In this document: piece after piece, positions 7,265 through 14,950 of the stretch | How positions within the stretch are numbered: position 1 is the stretch's first letter | How the letters are laid out: every line of letters begins with the position of its first letter | Assembly (NCBI GenBank): GCA_902489745.1 | Contig: CABUBB010000002.1 | Coordinates: 62,001-126,000 of the forward strand | DNA length: 64,000 nt | Direction of reading: 5' to 3' | Source: Metaruminococcus_A sp003150405 | GTDB lineage: Bacteria; Bacillota; Clostridia; Oscillospirales; Ruminococcaceae | Position numbers and translations under genes: made by a program | Notes under the pieces: generated by a model | Database searches by the model: none | What the model was told of the DNA's origin: nothing | Seen by the model: only the letters and a program-made list of their open reading frames with translations

Positions 7265-9727
7265 ATGCACAGGCGGGTCTTTGCACGGGTGGCGATTGAA
7301 AAGAGTACTGTGCGGTTTGACAAGCTGTTTGATTACGCTGTCCCGGAAGAATTGGCGGAGCGACTTCAGCCTGGTTGCCGTGTGATTGTCCCCTTTGGGC
7401 GGGGCAATCAGAAAATGCAGGCACTGGTATTCACTTTAACAGAACACACCGATTACCCAGAGCGCTGTAAGGCGGTTGTATCTCTGGTGGATGAGCAGCC
7501 GATTATCAATGCAGAAGGCTTTGAGATGATTGAATACCTCAAGCAGAATACCTTTTGCACCTATTATGACGCCGTGCGGGTTCTGCTTCCGGTTGGGTTT
7601 AATGTTGACGTAGTGGAAACTTTTCATCTTTCCCGCAGAGTAGATGAAGTTGAGCTGCAATCCTTTTCTGAAGCGGAACGCAACGTCATTGCCTTTTTGA
7701 AAACTGCGCGCAATAAAGCGGAACTTGACCGCTTTCTCAAGGCGGCGGGGAATGATGCAAAGGATCGGATTGTGGAATCGTTGATTGAGAAAGGCGTTGT
7801 GGTACCGGATGAAAAGACCAAACGCCGGGTTGGCGATGAAACCATCCGGATGCTGCGGCTTTCGGAGAAATTTGACCCGGAGAATGTAAAGCTTTCGCCC
7901 AAGCAGAAAGACGTAGTGGAGCTTCTGTCTGAAGTGCAGGTTGCCTCGGTGAAGGAATGCTGTTATTTTTGCGGCATTACCGAAGCGGTGCTCAAAACGC
8001 TGGCAAAGAAGAATATTGTAGAGTATTACGACCGGCAGGTGTATCGGCGACCAAAGATGGCGCAGATTGGCCGCCGGGATGCATCGTCCATTAAGCTCTC
8101 GCCGGAACAGCTTAAGGTGTTCTCCGGGCTGTATGAGCTTTACCGCACCGGCAAGCCGGAGGCGGCTTTGCTCAACGGTATTACCGGGAGCGGCAAAACC
8201 CAGGTTTTTTTAAAGCTCATTGACCTTGTGGTGGCGGAGGGGCGGCAGGCCATTATGATGGTGCCGGAAATTTCGCTGACGCCGCAAATGGTTTCCCAGT
8301 TTATTGCCCTTTTCGGGGATCGGGTGGCGGTTATCCACAGCGGTCTCTCGCTGGGCGAGCGTGCGGATGAATACCAGCGCATTAAAAATGGGAGCGCCCG
8401 GATTGTGGTGGGAACCCGTAGCGCGGTGTTCGCTCCCTGTGACAACATTGGGCTCATCGTTATGGATGAAGAAGGAGAGTATTCCTATAAGTCTGAGTCC
8501 GCGCCGCGGTACCACGCACGAGATCTTGCAAAACTGCGCTGTGCAAGACATGGAGCGCTGCTGCTGCTTGCGTCGGCGACCCCGTCGGTAGACAGCTATT
8601 ACCGTGCCAAAATGGGAAAATATCATCTCTTTGAGCTCAAAAAGCGGTATTCTGACGCCATTCTGCCGGATGTTTATCTGGTGGATTTGCGGGGGCATTT
8701 AAATCCTAATCAGTCAGAAATTTTGAGTGATGTTTTAATCGACGAGCTCTACTATAATTTGAAACATGGCGAGCAGTCCATTTTGCTGCTCAACCGGCGA
8801 GGTTATCACACCTTTGCCGCTTGTATGGATTGTGGCGAGGTGGATTTATGCCCGCACTGCAGTGTGGCATTGACCTACCATAAGGCAAACGGCCGCATGA
8901 TGTGCCATTACTGCGGTTATTCCCATAAACAGGATTTTGTCTGCCCGCACTGTGGGGGGAAGCATATCAAGTTGACGGGATTGGGTACCCAGAAGCTGGA
9001 AGATGAAGTCTCCAAGTTGTTTCCGGACGCACGCATTCTTCGAATGGATACAGACACCACCTTTTCCCGGTTTGCGTATGAAGAAGCCTTTGAAAAATTT
9101 GGAGCGGGTGGATATGATATTATGCTCGGTACCCAGATGATCGCGAAAGGGCTGGATTTTCCCAACGTAACGCTGGTCGGAGTGCTTTCGGTGGACAAAC
9201 TGCTCTATTCGACCGATTTTCGGAGCAATGAGCGTACATTTTCGCTGGTGACACAGGTAGTTGGCAGGAGCGGGCGGGGCAGCAAAGCCGGAAGGGCATT
9301 TATCCAGACTTATACGCCGGATAATCCGGTGCTGAATTTTGCAGCGCACCAAAATTACGAAGCGTTTTACAACGATGAAATTGCAGCGCGCAAGGCGCTG
9401 CTTTACCCGCCGTTTTGTGATATTTGTGTGGTAGGATTTGCTGCAGTTCTGGAGCAGGAGGTCAAAAAAGCGGCCTACAGCTTTATGGAACTGCTTAAGA
9501 CATACATTAAAAATGCGGAAATGAAAATCCCAGTGCGCGTATTGGGCCCTGTGGAAGCGGATATTTACAAACTCAACAACAAATACCGTTACCGCATTGT
9601 CATCAAATGCAGGGCAAACAAGGCATTTAAAAAAATGATTGGCGAATTGTTGCGGCAGACGGCGCAAATGTCGGCTTTTTCCAAAACAACGGTTTTTGCC
9701 GACCTCAATGGGGAAATTAATATATAA
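7265..9727 (+). CDS. priA: Primosomal protein N' (replication restart helicase PriA)
   Basis: An 820-residue superfamily 2 helicase that reloads the replisome at stalled forks. The N-terminal DNA-binding domain (VRFDKLFDYAVPEEL) is followed by the P-loop NGITGSGKTQVFL and the zinc region with eight Cys in CxxC pairs (CMDCG, CPHC, CHYCG, CPHCG). Helicase motifs LLASATPSVDSYY, GTQMIAKGLDFPNV and VVGRSGRG are intact. The Walker B box reads MDEEGEYSYKS, where PriA proteins usually have DEEH or DEEQ; the Gly is unusual. It starts 29 bases after rpoZ with AAAGGGGG upstream; def follows 19 bases later. Confidence 0.95.
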   Translation: MHRRVFARVAIEKSTVRFDKLFDYAVPEELAERLQPGCRVIVPFGRGNQKMQALVFTLTEHTDYPERCKAVVSLVDEQPIINAEGFEMIEYLKQNTFCTYYDAVRVLLPVGFNVDVVETFHLSRRVDEVELQSFSEAERNVIAFLKTARNKAELDRFLKAAGNDAKDRIVESLIEKGVVVPDEKTKRRVGDETIRMLRLSEKFDPENVKLSPKQKDVVELLSEVQVASVKECCYFCGITEAVLKTLAKKNIVEYYDRQVYRRPKMAQIGRRDASSIKLSPEQLKVFSGLYELYRTGKPEAALLNGITGSGKTQVFLKLIDLVVAEGRQAIMMVPEISLTPQMVSQFIALFGDRVAVIHSGLSLGERADEYQRIKNGSARIVVGTRSAVFAPCDNIGLIVMDEEGEYSYKSESAPRYHARDLAKLRCARHGALLLLASATPSVDSYYRAKMGKYHLFELKKRYSDAILPDVYLVDLRGHLNPNQSEILSDVLIDELYYNLKHGEQSILLLNRRGYHTFAACMDCGEVDLCPHCSVALTYHKANGRMMCHYCGYSHKQDFVCPHCGGKHIKLTGLGTQKLEDEVSKLFPDARILRMDTDTTFSRFAYEEAFEKFGAGGYDIMLGTQMIAKGLDFPNVTLVGVLSVDKLLYSTDFRSNERTFSLVTQVVGRSGRGSKAGRAFIQTYTPDNPVLNFAAHQNYEAFYNDEIAARKALLYPPFCDICVVGFAAVLEQEVKKAAYSFMELLKTYIKNAEMKIPVRVLGPVEADIYKLNNKYRYRIVIKCRANKAFKKMIGELLRQTAQMSAFSKTTVFADLNGEINI

Positions 9728-9746
9728 GTCAGAAAGGACGTGCAGT

Positions 9747-10205
9747 ATGGCAATCCGTAACATTGTATTAAAAGGCGATGAAATCCTGACAAAGGTATGC
9801 CGCCCAGTTGAAAAGTTTGACGAGAAACTTTGGGAATTGCTTGATGATATGGCAGAAACCATGTATAAAAATGAAGGTGTTGGCCTTGCAGCCCCGCAGG
9901 TGGGAATTTTACGCCGCGCAGTGGTCATTGACGCAGGCGAAGGTTTGATTGAACTTGTAAACCCAAAGATTATTGAGGAAAGCGGCAAGCAAAAGGAATA
10001 CGAAGGCTGTCTCTCCTGCCCCAAGGAGTTTGGAATGGTCGAACGGCCGAAATATGTGAAGGTGGAGGCACAGGATCGCAACGGCAAGATTTTTACCGCA
10101 AGCGGAGAGGATCTTCTGGCACGCGCGTTTTGCCATGAGTTGGACCATCTTGATGGAATTTTATTTGTTGACTTGGCCGAGGAAATTGTAGAAGAAAAAG
10201 AGTAA
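9747..10205 (+). CDS. def: Peptide deformylase
   Basis: A 152-residue metalloenzyme that removes the N-formyl group from new proteins. All three active-site motifs are present: GVGLAAPQ, EGCLSCP (metal-binding Cys) and HELDH (HExxH type, two His plus Glu). The ATG at 9747 is preceded by AGAAAGGA; a longer in-frame extension would overlap priA and has no family support. fmt follows after 20 bases, so formylation and deformylation enzymes are co-expressed, as in most bacteria. Confidence 0.97.
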   Translation: MAIRNIVLKGDEILTKVCRPVEKFDEKLWELLDDMAETMYKNEGVGLAAPQVGILRRAVVIDAGEGLIELVNPKIIEESGKQKEYEGCLSCPKEFGMVERPKYVKVEAQDRNGKIFTASGEDLLARAFCHELDHLDGILFVDLAEEIVEEKE

Positions 10206-10225
10206 TCCGGGAAACGGGGGATACA

Positions 10226-11158
10226 ATGAATATTGTTTTTATGGGAACGCCAGAGTTCGCCGTGCCAAGCCTGCGCGCACTGCTGGAAGCCGGGGAAACG
10301 GTAACGGGTGTATTTACCCAGCCGGATAAGCCAAAGGGACGTGGATATAAACTCTTGCCTCCGCCGGTGAAACAGCTTGCAGAGGAACGGGGAATCCCGG
10401 TTTATCAACCCAAGACACTTAGGAACAACAGTGAGGCCGAAGAAATTTTGAAAGGATTGCGGCCGGATCTGATTGTTGTGGTTGCGTATGGAAAAATCTT
10501 GCCGAAGCCCATTTTGGATTTACCGAAATACGGATGTATTAACGTACACGGCTCGTTGCTGCCAAAATACCGTGGAGCGGCGCCCATTCAGTGGACGGTG
10601 CTCAACGGCGACGCCGTCGGCGGTGTGACAACCATGTTTATGGGAGAGGGGCTTGATACGGGGGATATGCTGTTAAAGGCGGAAACGCTGGTGGGGGAAA
10701 ATGAAACGGCGAGTGAGCTGTATGAGCGTCTTTCCGGTCTCGGAGCGGGATTGCTTACCGACACCCTTGAGGCGCTCAAGCAGGGGACGTTGGTTGCTCA
10801 GCCGCAGGACGAGAGTCTTGCAACTCATGCGCCGATGCTCACCAAAGAGCTTTCTCCTCTCAATTTTTCAAAATCCGCGTGTGAAGTGCACAACCAAATT
10901 CGCGGGCTTTCGGAATGGCCTTGTGCTCATACCACCTACGCGGGAAAACGGCTGAAGGTTTATCACGCAAAATTGTGGGGAGAGAAATCTGGGAAGCCAG
11001 GAGAGGTATTGGAGGCAAAACGCCTGATTGTTGCCTGCGGGGAAGGTGCTGTGGAACTTACCGAGGTGCAGTATGAAGGCTCCAAACGGATGCCGGGCGG
11101 CGATTTTATGCGCGGTCGGCACATTGTCCCCGGTGATTTCTTAGGGAGTGAACAGTAA
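10226..11158 (+). CDS. fmt: Methionyl-tRNA formyltransferase
   Basis: A 310-residue enzyme transferring formyl from 10-formyl-THF to initiator Met-tRNA. It begins MNIVFMGTPEFAVPSLRALL and contains the formyl-THF signature HGSLLPKYRGAAPIQW, with the catalytic Asn-His-Asp set (INVHGSLLP, then GLDTGDML). The C-terminal tRNA-binding domain starts around residue 205 (ACEVHNQIRGLSEWPCAHT). RBS GGGGGA lies upstream. It is the third gene of priA-def-fmt and abuts the next gene without a gap. Confidence 0.97.
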   Translation: MNIVFMGTPEFAVPSLRALLEAGETVTGVFTQPDKPKGRGYKLLPPPVKQLAEERGIPVYQPKTLRNNSEAEEILKGLRPDLIVVVAYGKILPKPILDLPKYGCINVHGSLLPKYRGAAPIQWTVLNGDAVGGVTTMFMGEGLDTGDMLLKAETLVGENETASELYERLSGLGAGLLTDTLEALKQGTLVAQPQDESLATHAPMLTKELSPLNFSKSACEVHNQIRGLSEWPCAHTTYAGKRLKVYHAKLWGEKSGKPGEVLEAKRLIVACGEGAVELTEVQYEGSKRMPGGDFMRGRHIVPGDFLGSEQ

Positions 11159-11848
11159 TTGCCATATTTTTATTTTGATTCCTATTATTTGTTTTTTGTA
11201 GTACCTGCCTTGCTGATTGCTATGTGGGCACAGTTCAACGTACAGACGACTTTTCGGAAATACAACCGAATTTCTAATTCCAGAGGTTTAACGGCGGATC
11301 AGGCGGCACGGCAGATTCTGGATGACAATGGTTTATACCAGGTTTCAATCGAGCGTGTGCCGGGTAAGCTTTCGGATCATTATGATCCAAAGGCAAACGT
11401 CATCCGTCTTTCGGATTCCACCTACGGTAGCATTTCGGTAGGTGCTATTGGAGTGGCAGCGCATGAAGCAGGCCATGCAGTCCAGTATGCGACGGGGTAT
11501 TTCCCCACTAAAATCCGCAGCGTATTGATTCCAATTACCCAGATTGGTTCCAGCATTGCCATACCACTTGCGATTTTCGGCATTGTTTTTTCATTTTATC
11601 CGCTGGTGACAATTGGTATTTTGCTGTTCTGCTCAGTGGTGCTGTTCCAGCTCATTACCTTGCCGGTGGAATTTAACGCGAGTCGGCGTGCTTTGAAAAC
11701 GCTGGATGAGTCCCGCATGCTGGAAGGGGAAGAGCTCATCGGGGCAAAGCGTGTGCTGCGCGCAGCGGCTCTGACTTATATAGCGGGTCTGCTGGTTGCG
11801 GTTGCAAACCTTGTCCGGTTAATTGCCCTTTCCAACAGGAGGCGCTGA
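11159..11848 (+). CDS. Zinc metallopeptidase, YugP family membrane protein
   Basis: A 229-residue integral membrane protein with the zinc-binding HExxH motif in AAHEAGHAVQYATG. It has an N-terminal membrane segment (YYLFFVVPALLIAMWAQF), a central hydrophobic pair around residues 118-165 and a C-terminal membrane helix. The conserved NVIRLSDSTYGSISVGAIGV and LPVEFNASRRALKTLDE match the YugP/DUF zinc-peptidase family, which is found between fmt and rsmB in many Clostridia. The start is probably TTG 11159, directly after the fmt stop, with AGGGAG 10 bases upstream. Its substrate is unknown. Confidence 0.9.
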   Translation: MPYFYFDSYYLFFVVPALLIAMWAQFNVQTTFRKYNRISNSRGLTADQAARQILDDNGLYQVSIERVPGKLSDHYDPKANVIRLSDSTYGSISVGAIGVAAHEAGHAVQYATGYFPTKIRSVLIPITQIGSSIAIPLAIFGIVFSFYPLVTIGILLFCSVVLFQLITLPVEFNASRRALKTLDESRMLEGEELIGAKRVLRAAALTYIAGLLVAVANLVRLIALSNRRR

Positions 11849-13149
11849 TGATGAAAACTGCGCGCGCAGTGGTACAGGAAGCGCTGCTTCGTTTGGAACA
11901 GGACAAAGGTTATTCCAACCTGGTTTTAGATGCTTTGCTGCAAAAATATAAGCTTTCAGCCGCCGACCGCTCCTTCGCCACCCGCCTTTTTTATGGGGTA
12001 TTGGAGCGCAAGTTGACCCTTGATTATGTAGCGGAGCAGTACTGCAAACAGCCGCCACAGCTTGCGGTGCGCATCATCCTTTGGATGGGTCTGTATCAAC
12101 TTGTTTATATGCAGGTGCCGGAGTCCGCAGCGGTAAATGAGAGTGTCAAACTGGCGGCTGTGGTCAAGCCAGGGACAAAGGGATTTATTAACGCGGTGCT
12201 GCGGCAGTTTCTCCGGGACGGTGGTGTGTTTTCCCTTCCTAAGGGAGAAGAACCTGCGGCACTGTCAATTCGTTACTCCTGTCCGGAGTGGTTGGTGCGG
12301 CAGTATATTGTGGATTACGGCGTTCAAAAGACGTTGCAAATTCTGGAGACCTCTTTGCTGCCGCCTCCGGTGACCATCCGTGCGAATCTGGTAAAAGGTA
12401 CCTGTGAATGTTTAATGGAACGGCTCCGGGAGGAAGGGATTTCGTCCACCCCGGTGCGGGAACTGCCTGGTTGTCTGATGGTAGATGGAAATCCGATTGA
12501 TACTGCTTGCTTCCGGGAAGGGTTGTTTCATATACAGGATATTGCTTCCCAGCTTTGTTCCCTTGTAGCGGTGGATGGGCACCCACGAACGGTGCTGGAT
12601 TTGTGTGCTGCTCCGGGCGGCAAGAGTTTTACCATGGCAGAGCAACTTGCGGAAAACGGACAGGTTCGTTCTTTTGATCTGCATTCCAAACGGGTCAAAT
12701 TGATACAAGACGGAGCCAAGCGGCTTGCGCTTGACAATCTTGTCGCTGAGGTGGGGGATGCCTCAAGGTACAACCCAGTATTGGGCGAGGCAAATTGCGT
12801 TCTCTGTGATGTTCCGTGTTCTGGGCTTGGGGTCATTCGCCGCAAACCGGAAATCAAGTATAAAGATTCGAAACAGCTGGCAGGTCTGCCGGAAATACAG
12901 AAAAAAATTCTTGAAAACGGCGCGCGTTATGTCAAATTGGGAGGACGGCTGGTTTATTCCACCTGTTCTCTTTCGAAAAAGGAGAACGAAGAGGTTACAG
13001 AGGACTTTTTAAACAGCTATCCCGCATTTGCACCCGATCCTCTGCCGGATTTGCCTTATTTTGAAAGAGACGGACATGCAGTGACAATGTTTCCGGATGT
13101 AGATGGGCCGGATGGTTTTTATATTGCGACTTTTCGACGAATGCGGTGA
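11848..13149 (+). CDS. rsmB: 16S rRNA (cytosine-C5) methyltransferase RsmB
   Basis: A 433-residue SAM-dependent methyltransferase acting on C967 (E. coli numbering) of 16S rRNA. An N-terminal NusB-like domain (to about residue 140) is followed by the SAM motif DLCAAPGGKSF, the catalytic Cys motif CDVPCSGLGVIRRKP and the second Cys motif YSTCSL. It overlaps the preceding stop by one base (TGATG), and GGAGGCG lies just upstream. An adjacent in-frame ATG at 11851 is an equally possible start. Confidence 0.95.
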   Translation: MMKTARAVVQEALLRLEQDKGYSNLVLDALLQKYKLSAADRSFATRLFYGVLERKLTLDYVAEQYCKQPPQLAVRIILWMGLYQLVYMQVPESAAVNESVKLAAVVKPGTKGFINAVLRQFLRDGGVFSLPKGEEPAALSIRYSCPEWLVRQYIVDYGVQKTLQILETSLLPPPVTIRANLVKGTCECLMERLREEGISSTPVRELPGCLMVDGNPIDTACFREGLFHIQDIASQLCSLVAVDGHPRTVLDLCAAPGGKSFTMAEQLAENGQVRSFDLHSKRVKLIQDGAKRLALDNLVAEVGDASRYNPVLGEANCVLCDVPCSGLGVIRRKPEIKYKDSKQLAGLPEIQKKILENGARYVKLGGRLVYSTCSLSKKENEEVTEDFLNSYPAFAPDPLPDLPYFERDGHAVTMFPDVDGPDGFYIATFRRMR

Positions 13150-13153
13150 TGAT

Positions 13154-14203
13154 GTGGATAAAATTGATATAAAGTCCCTGACGCTTCAGGAGCTGACCGA
13201 ACAGGTGATTTCACTGGGAGAGGCAAGGTTCCGCGCAAAACAGATTTACCAGTGGCTTCATGTAAAGCAGGTATCCTCGTTTGCCGAAATGACCAACATT
13301 TCTACTAAGTTTCAACAGGTTTTGGACGGCACATTTTACATAAATTCACTAAAGATAGCAAAAAAGCTTGTATCCAAGCTAGATCATACGGTAAAATACC
13401 TGTATGAGTTGCGGGATGGGGAATTTGTGGAATGTGTCCTGATGGATTACCATCATGGGACAAGTATTTGCATTTCATCCCAGGTTGGGTGTAAAATGGG
13501 GTGTACCTTTTGTGCCTCAACCATTGCGGGTTTTGTGCGTAATTTAACGCCGTCTGAAATGCTGGACCAAATTTATACTGCTTCTCGTGAAAGCGCACGA
13601 AAGATAGCGAGCGTGGTGCTGATGGGAATTGGCGAACCGCTCGATAACTTTGAGAATGTGCTCCGTTTTTTGGAATTGCTTTCAGACGAAAATGGAATGA
13701 ATTTAAGTTTGCGTCATGTGTCTCTTTCAACCTGTGGACTTGTGGATCGAATTTATGAACTGGCGGAGCAAAAACTCGGCTTGACTTTATCCATTTCGTT
13801 GCATGCTCCGAACGATGAAATCCGTTCCCGGACCATGCCGGTCAACCGGCGGTATTCTATTGATGAACTGTTGACAGCCTGCCGTGATTATACACAAGTT
13901 ACCCATCGGCGCATTTCGTTTGAGTATGCGTTAATCCGCGGCATAAACGACAGTGAAACGTGTGCAAAAGAGCTTGCTAACCGTTTGCGCGGTATGCTTT
14001 GTCATGTGAACCTGATCCCGGTCAATGCGGTAAAAGAGACGGGATACACCGCCACGGTTCCAGCAAATGTATACCGTTTTCAGAACCTGTTGATTTCTCT
14101 TGGAATAAATGCGACTGTCCGCAGGACACTGGGGGCGGACATTCAAGCTGCGTGCGGCCAATTGCGGCGAAACCAGCATAAGACCGAAGAGGTGAACCAA
14201 TAA
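13154..14203 (+). CDS. rlmN: Dual-specificity 23S rRNA/tRNA A-C2 methyltransferase RlmN
   Basis: A 349-residue radical SAM enzyme that methylates C2 of A2503 in 23S rRNA and A37 in some tRNAs. The iron-sulfur motif is CKMGCTFCAST (CxxxCxxC). GIGEPLDNFENVLRFL, LSLSTCGLVDRI-like and ISLHAPND motifs and the C-terminal RRTLGADIQAACGQL, with its conserved Cys, are present. GTG 13154 is chosen because it is the first start after rsmB ends (4 bases earlier) and gives the usual length; a longer frame from 13103 would overlap rsmB. The ribosome site is weak, suggesting coupling to rsmB translation. Confidence 0.95.
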   Translation: MDKIDIKSLTLQELTEQVISLGEARFRAKQIYQWLHVKQVSSFAEMTNISTKFQQVLDGTFYINSLKIAKKLVSKLDHTVKYLYELRDGEFVECVLMDYHHGTSICISSQVGCKMGCTFCASTIAGFVRNLTPSEMLDQIYTASRESARKIASVVLMGIGEPLDNFENVLRFLELLSDENGMNLSLRHVSLSTCGLVDRIYELAEQKLGLTLSISLHAPNDEIRSRTMPVNRRYSIDELLTACRDYTQVTHRRISFEYALIRGINDSETCAKELANRLRGMLCHVNLIPVNAVKETGYTATVPANVYRFQNLLISLGINATVRRTLGADIQAACGQLRRNQHKTEEVNQ

Positions 14204-14928
14204 TGGTGATAGGCAAGACAGATATAGGCCAGATGCGTCAGATGAACCAGGATGTATTTTGCACAGGCGAACTGGGAACTACGGCGTGTTATGCGGTTGT
14301 TTGTGACGGCATGGGCGGCGAGAAAGCCGGGAATGTTGCCAGTCGTATTGCTTGTGATCTCATTTGCGAGCGAATTAGAAGCGGTTACCGGGAAGGGATT
14401 GACCAGAATTCCATCCGCGACCTGCTTATCACGGCAGTAACAGCGGCCAATTCCGAGGTTTACCGCGCGGCAAAAGCCAATCCGGATTACGATGGGATGG
14501 GAACGACGGCAGTTGCGGCTATTATTTCAGAACGCACACTGCACATTGCCCATGTAGGGGACAGCCGGGCGTATGTCATAAACAACAATGAATTTACCCA
14601 GGTGACGCGTGACCATTCGTTGGTACAAGAGTTATTAGAGCAGGGGAAAATTTCAGACGAGGATGCAAAGCATCATCCGCAAAAAAATTTGATTACCCGC
14701 GCGGTGGGCGTGGAAAGCAAGGTCTGTATCGATTACCTTGAAACCATGCTCAACGCAGAAGATAAAGTGCTGATTTGTACAGACGGACTGAGCAACAACT
14801 GTGAGGCGTCTGTATTGCACAGGATGGTGGTGGAAAACCCACCGGAGCAGGTGCCGGAGCTGCTGATTGATGCAGCAAACGATGCCGGAGGGCCCGATAA
14901 TATTACAGTCGTTTTATTAACCGATTGA
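14203..14928 (+). CDS. prpC: Protein phosphatase PrpC (PP2C family, Stp1)
   Basis: A 241-residue Mg/Mn-dependent Ser/Thr phosphatase. PP2C motifs are present in order: N-terminal DIGQMRQMNQDVF, VVCDGMGGEKAGNVAS, GTTAVAAII, AHVGDSRAYVI, LICTDGLSNN and C-terminal GGPDNITVVLL. It would remove phosphates placed by the kinase encoded next (22 bases later). The start overlaps the rlmN stop by one base (TAATG). rlmN-prpC-prkC is the standard Firmicute order. Cytoplasmic. Confidence 0.96.
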   Translation: MVIGKTDIGQMRQMNQDVFCTGELGTTACYAVVCDGMGGEKAGNVASRIACDLICERIRSGYREGIDQNSIRDLLITAVTAANSEVYRAAKANPDYDGMGTTAVAAIISERTLHIAHVGDSRAYVINNNEFTQVTRDHSLVQELLEQGKISDEDAKHHPQKNLITRAVGVESKVCIDYLETMLNAEDKVLICTDGLSNNCEASVLHRMVVENPPEQVPELLIDAANDAGGPDNITVVLLTD

Positions 14929-14950
14929 TTTCTGGAGGGATAGAAACGGT

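Noticed and set aside
8846..10408. Long minus-strand open frame (about 520 codons) opposite priA, def and fmt
   Set aside because: It runs opposite three clearly functional genes, has no ribosome site and its translation is low-complexity and Cys/His/Phe rich without any known domain; an effect of codon bias on the other strand.
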